Assembly (NCBI GenBank): GCA_027486555.1 | Contig: JAIXOX010000131.1 | Coordinates: forward strand, 1 to 34,260 | Origin: Comamonadaceae bacterium | GTDB taxonomy: Bacteria > Pseudomonadota > Gammaproteobacteria > Burkholderiales > Burkholderiaceae_C | Direction: 5' to 3' | DNA length: 34,260 nt | In this document: positions 31,427-34,260 of the stretch, in pieces | Position numbering within the stretch: position 1 is the stretch's first letter | Layout: each line of letters starts with the position of its first letter | Translations under genes and position numbers: made by a program | The notes under the pieces: generated by a model | What the model saw: the letters and a program-made list of their open reading frames with translations, nothing else | Told to the model about the DNA's origin: nothing | Databases searched by the model: none

Positions 31427-33178
31427 ATGACAGATACCTACATTCTTGGTCTCAATGCCTTTCACGGCGATTCTTCCGCCTGCCTGCTGCGCAACGGCAT
31501 CATGATTGCCGCTGTCGAAGAAGAGCGTTTTCGGCGCATCAAACACTGGGCGGGTTTCCCGAGCGAAGCGATTCGTTATTGCTTGGCAGAGGCGGGTATC
31601 AGCCTTGATCAGGTGGATCATGTAGCGCTTAACCAAGACGGCAAAGCCAACCTGGGTAAAAAGCTCGCCTACACCATCACCAAACGGCCTGACCTGGGTA
31701 TGGTGCTGGACCGCTTGCGCAACAAGCGCGAACGTGCGGGTGTGGCCGACCACTTTGCGGCGGCTTTTCCTGGTGAGCGTTTTACAGGACAGGTGCACCA
31801 GGTAGAGCACCACATGGCGCATTTGTCGTCGGCTTTTCATGTGTCGCCCTTCAACGAAGCAGTGGTGGTGTCGGTGGACGGCTTTGGCGACTTTGCCAGT
31901 GCGGCTTGGGGCGTGGGCCGGGGCACGCAAATCGATTTAGAAGACAAGGTGTACTTTCCCCATTCGCTGGGCATTTTTTACCAAGCGTTGACGCAGTTCA
32001 TTGGCTTTCCCAACTACGGCGACGAATACAAAGTCATGGGTTTGGCCCCCTATGGCCAGCCTGTTTATCTGGAGCAGATGCGCAAAATTGTTTTGCTGCA
32101 AACCGATGGCAGTTTCAAACTCAACTTGGCTTGCTTCAGGCACCACAACGAAAAGGTCGAATACGAGTGGGAAGGTGGCACCCCATCGGTGGGGGCTTTG
32201 TTCAGCCAGGGCTTGGTTGACCTGATGGGCCCAGCGCGTGGCAAAGACGAACCCTTAACCCAGCACCACAAAGACATCGCCCGCTCGGTGCAGGCCATGT
32301 ATGAAGAGGCTTTCTTCCATCTGCTCAATACATTGCATGCGCGCCACAAGCTCGATGCGGTGGCGGTGGCTGGTGGTTGTGGCATGAACTCGGTGGCCAA
32401 TGGCAAGATTTTGCTCAAAACGCCGTTCAAGCAGGTTTACGTGCAGTCTGCGGCCGGTGACGCAGGTGGTGCGATTGGTGCTGCTTACAGCGTGTGGCAC
32501 CAATTGGGCGGAGCTCGCGGTCCTATGCACGACCACGCTTATTGGGGGCCACAATTCAGTAACGACGTGATCGGTCAGCAGCTTGAGGATTCTGCTGCCG
32601 AAGTGGCTGCCCAGGGCTGCACAGTAGAGCGCATCGACGACGAGGCACGTTTGTGCAGCGAGACGGCTGCAGCCGTCGCCCGTGGTGAGGTCATTGGTTG
32701 GTTTCAGGGCCGGATGGAATGGGGTCCACGCGCCTTGGGTAACCGCAGCATTGTGGGCGACCCGCGTCGTGTCGACATGAAAGACATTCTGAACCTCAAA
32801 ATCAAACGCCGAGAGTCTTTCAGGCCCTTTGCCCCATCGGTGCTGCAAAGTGCCGTGGGCGAGTGGTTTGAGCAAGAGGCCGATGTTCCTTTCATGATGC
32901 AGGTCTACCAGATTCGCGAAGCCAAGCGTGGGTTGATTCCTGCCGTTGCACACGTTGACGGCTCTGGCCGCTTGCAAACGGTTTACGCCCATACCAACCC
33001 GCGTTACCACGGTTTGATCAGCGCCTTTTATGAGCAAACCGGCGTGCCCATGGTACTGAACACTTCTTTCAATGAAAACGAACCCGTGGTTTGCACCCCG
33101 GCCGAGGCGTTGAATTGCTTTTTGCGAACCAAAATGGATGTACTGGTGATGGGCAATTGGGTCGTTAAACGATTGTGA
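31427..33178 (+). CDS. Carbamoyltransferase (NodU/CmcH/TobZ family)
   Basis: A 583-residue O-carbamoyltransferase. N-terminal YrdC/Kae1-like domain: ILGLNAFHGDSSACLL (residues 5-20), AVEEERFRRIKH, the metal-binding HQVEHHMAHLSSAF (about 123-136) and VVVSVDGFGDFASAAW. Middle: VAVAGGCGMNSVANGKIL and SAAGDAGGAIGAAY. C-terminal domain: GWFQGRMEWGPRALGNRSIV and ESFRPFAPSVL, then MVLNTSFNENEPVV. It transfers a carbamoyl group from carbamoyl phosphate, via an adenylate, to a hydroxyl; here probably on the polysaccharide unit. It differs from the cassette in base composition and resembles fcl and gmd, so it belongs to the backbone. No good ribosome-binding site precedes the ATG. It overlaps the next gene by four bases. 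Confidence 0.9.
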   Translation: MTDTYILGLNAFHGDSSACLLRNGIMIAAVEEERFRRIKHWAGFPSEAIRYCLAEAGISLDQVDHVALNQDGKANLGKKLAYTITKRPDLGMVLDRLRNKRERAGVADHFAAAFPGERFTGQVHQVEHHMAHLSSAFHVSPFNEAVVVSVDGFGDFASAAWGVGRGTQIDLEDKVYFPHSLGIFYQALTQFIGFPNYGDEYKVMGLAPYGQPVYLEQMRKIVLLQTDGSFKLNLACFRHHNEKVEYEWEGGTPSVGALFSQGLVDLMGPARGKDEPLTQHHKDIARSVQAMYEEAFFHLLNTLHARHKLDAVAVAGGCGMNSVANGKILLKTPFKQVYVQSAAGDAGGAIGAAYSVWHQLGGARGPMHDHAYWGPQFSNDVIGQQLEDSAAEVAAQGCTVERIDDEARLCSETAAAVARGEVIGWFQGRMEWGPRALGNRSIVGDPRRVDMKDILNLKIKRRESFRPFAPSVLQSAVGEWFEQEADVPFMMQVYQIREAKRGLIPAVAHVDGSGRLQTVYAHTNPRYHGLISAFYEQTGVPMVLNTSFNENEPVVCTPAEALNCFLRTKMDVLVMGNWVVKRL

Positions 33179-33924
33179 AAATCTCCATCATCACGGCCAC
33201 TTACAACTGTGCTCAGACCCTGGCCGATTGTTTGTCTTCTGTGGCATCGCAAACCTACGCCAACCGTGAACATGTGGTCATAGACGGTGCCAGCCAAGAT
33301 GGCACGCTGGATGTGGTGCAGGCCAGACGCAGCCAATTGGCCGTCATGCTCAGCGAGCCAGATCGCGGCATTTACGATGCGCTGAACAAAGGCATTGCTC
33401 ACGCCAGCGGCGATGTGATTGGTTTCTTGCACGCAGACGATGTGTATGCCAGCCCCGATGTGTTGGCGCATGTGGCGCGGGCTTTTGCAGATCCTGCTGT
33501 TTGCGCGGTGTATGGCGATTTGCACTACGTGCGCAAAGACGACATGAGCAAGGTGGTGCGCGTGTGGCAAAGCAATGTGTTCACCCCGCAGCGTTTGGCC
33601 TGGGGCTGGATGCCACCCCACCCAACCCTGTATGTGCGCAAGCAGTGGTACGAGCGCATTGGTGGGTTTGACACGCGTTACCGCATTGCAGCCGATTACT
33701 TCAGCATTTTGCAAATGTTCAGCCATCCCGATTTCAAGGCGGTTTATGTGCCCGAGGTGTTTGTCAAAATGCGCTTGGGCGGTGCGAGCAATCGTTCATT
33801 CAAAGCCATTGTGCGCAAAACCCGCGAAGACTGGGACGCGCTGCGCCGTGCCCGTGTGGGTGCCTTGGGTGGGGCAGGGGCCTTGGTGTGGAAGAACTTG
33901 AGCAAGCTGGGGCAGTTCAAATAG
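33175..33924 (+). CDS. Glycosyltransferase family 2
   Basis: A 249-residue GT-A enzyme of family 2 (WcaA-like). Seen: ISIITATYNCAQTLADCLSS, VVIDGASQDGT with Asp37, SEPDRGIYDALNKGI, and the DxD-type metal site in FLHADDVYA (Asp88-Asp89), followed by WGWMPPHPTLYVRKQWYERI and a short basic C-terminus. It starts at GTG, overlapping the carbamoyltransferase stop (GTGA). It would transfer a sugar to the growing repeat unit; specificity unknown. Composition is backbone-like. It is the last gene before the terminator at 33997. Confidence 0.87.
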   Translation: MKISIITATYNCAQTLADCLSSVASQTYANREHVVIDGASQDGTLDVVQARRSQLAVMLSEPDRGIYDALNKGIAHASGDVIGFLHADDVYASPDVLAHVARAFADPAVCAVYGDLHYVRKDDMSKVVRVWQSNVFTPQRLAWGWMPPHPTLYVRKQWYERIGGFDTRYRIAADYFSILQMFSHPDFKAVYVPEVFVKMRLGGASNRSFKAIVRKTREDWDALRRARVGALGGAGALVWKNLSKLGQFK

Positions 33925-33969
33925 TTTGACCATCGACCATTTGAGTTGTTTGCCGCAGTCGTTTTCTTA

Positions 33970-33990
33970 AATTGGGGTCAGATCCCAATT
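33970..33990 (-). repeat. Inverted GGGATCTGACCCCAATT unit
   Basis: A perfect reverse-complement copy of the full unit at 4588-4608 (reads AATTGGGGTCAGATCCCAAT on the + strand plus one T). It is the only copy right of the polysaccharide locus and the only one in this orientation. Confidence 0.9.
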
Positions 33991-33996
33991 CTTTTG

Positions 33997-34022
33997 ACAA
34001 AGCCGCCCTTGGGCGGCTTTGT
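33997..34022 (+). terminator. Rho-independent-type hairpin terminator
   Basis: A perfect 12-bp stem, ACAAAGCCGCCC (33997-34008) and GGGCGGCTTTGT (34011-34022), with a two-base TT centre. The descending arm ends in TTTGTTG, so the U-tract is short, and the rising arm is preceded by CTTTTG. It lies 72 bases after the family 2 glycosyltransferase stop and probably ends the locus transcript. It could also work in the opposite direction. Confidence 0.65.
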
Positions 34023-34195
34023 TGCGTTTAAGGCCTCGAAAATAAGCGCGCTTGATCGGGATGTTTGCCTTTGCAATCTTTGATGCGCCGCAGCACAAGC
34101 TGTTTTTGGCGCGAGACCGTGCCGGTGAAAAGCCCCTGTTTTGTAAGCGTCCGGCCGTCCCATCTTGCTTTTCGATTCCCGCCTGTCAGAACAGA

Positions 34196-34226
34196 TACGT
34201 GTCCACTTAAAAATCGTGGACACGTA
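34196..34226. other. Perfect 11-bp inverted repeat of unknown nature
   Basis: Arms TACGTGTCCAC (34196-34206) and GTGGACACGTA (34216-34226) surround a nine-base AT-rich loop. A further GTGTCC follows at 34239-34244. It is not followed by a T-run, so it is unlikely to be a terminator. It may be an operator or the edge of a mobile element lying beyond the window. Between 34023 and 34195 I see no supported gene. Confidence 0.5.
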
Positions 34227-34260
34227 GACACTAAACGGGTGTCCAGCGATGCGGCAGCAG

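Noticed and set aside
34028-34231. Minus-strand frame of 67 codons near the right end
   Set aside because: It has no recognisable family, starts inside the inverted repeat at 34196-34226, and competes with another minus frame over the same bases.

Overview
The window looks like a chromosomal segment of a betaproteobacterium, most likely Burkholderiales and perhaps Comamonadaceae. This is inferred from GC-rich, C-ending codon use in the backbone genes, the many short GTAGGAGC...GCGAT palindromic units, and the gene families. It carries an envelope-polysaccharide (O-antigen or capsule) biosynthesis locus with a small toxin-antitoxin/nucleotidyltransferase island on its left side. Every protein gene I can support is on the + strand. 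No rRNA, tRNA, CRISPR array or intact insertion sequence was seen.

Layout. 1-1375: palindromic repeats, a small lipoprotein gene and a tandem array with an exact 153-bp period. 1376-3664: a YjbH-type outer-membrane/exopolysaccharide protein whose last codons and stop lie inside a palindromic repeat. 3638-7581: an accessory island with three copies of a minimal nucleotidyltransferase (two open, one broken) whose downstream partner genes are truncated, a DUF2442-like gene, an XRE regulator plus AbiEii-type nucleotidyltransferase toxin, and a VapBC pair. Copies of a second repeat family (GGGATCTGACCCCAATT core) punctuate this island between modules. 7582-9699: fcl and gmd (GDP-fucose pathway) in backbone-like composition. 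9765-31252: a long, tightly packed and compositionally mosaic cassette of polysaccharide genes. 31253-31374: a 3' gene remnant fused to a 5' acetyltransferase remnant, which I read as the right-hand recombination junction. 31427-33924: a carbamoyltransferase and a family 2 glycosyltransferase, again backbone-like. 33970-34260: an inverted copy of the second repeat, a strong hairpin terminator and an unexplained perfect inverted repeat.

How the genes work together. WbpA-, WbpB-, WbpE- and WbpD-like enzymes would turn UDP-GlcNAc into UDP-GlcNAc3NAcA. WbpG-, HisH- and HisF-like proteins would then install an acetamidino group, and an AsnB-like amidotransferase could amidate a uronic acid carboxyl group. 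Gmd feeds both Fcl (GDP-L-fucose) and a perosamine-synthase-like aminotransferase. Two left-handed beta-helix acyltransferases, a SAM methyltransferase and an O-carbamoyltransferase would decorate the sugars. Five intact cassette glycosyltransferases, a sixth CgeB-like one that is frameshifted at a run of ten C, and a seventh (family 2) in the right flank would assemble the unit. A Wzx-like flippase and a Wzy-like polymerase complete a Wzx/Wzy pathway. No WbpI-type epimerase, initiating sugar-phosphate transferase, Wza/Wzb/Wzc or Wzz is visible, so these must lie elsewhere.

Most notable: (i) the poly-C frameshift in the CgeB-like glycosyltransferase (phase variation or assembly error); (ii) the chimeric scar at about 31252; (iii) repeat units that delimit toxin-antitoxin modules like cassette borders; (iv) a palindromic repeat apparently captured inside the reading frame of the WbpE-like gene, and another that ends the YjbH-like gene; (v) loss of expected key residues in the HisF-like and WbpG-like proteins.
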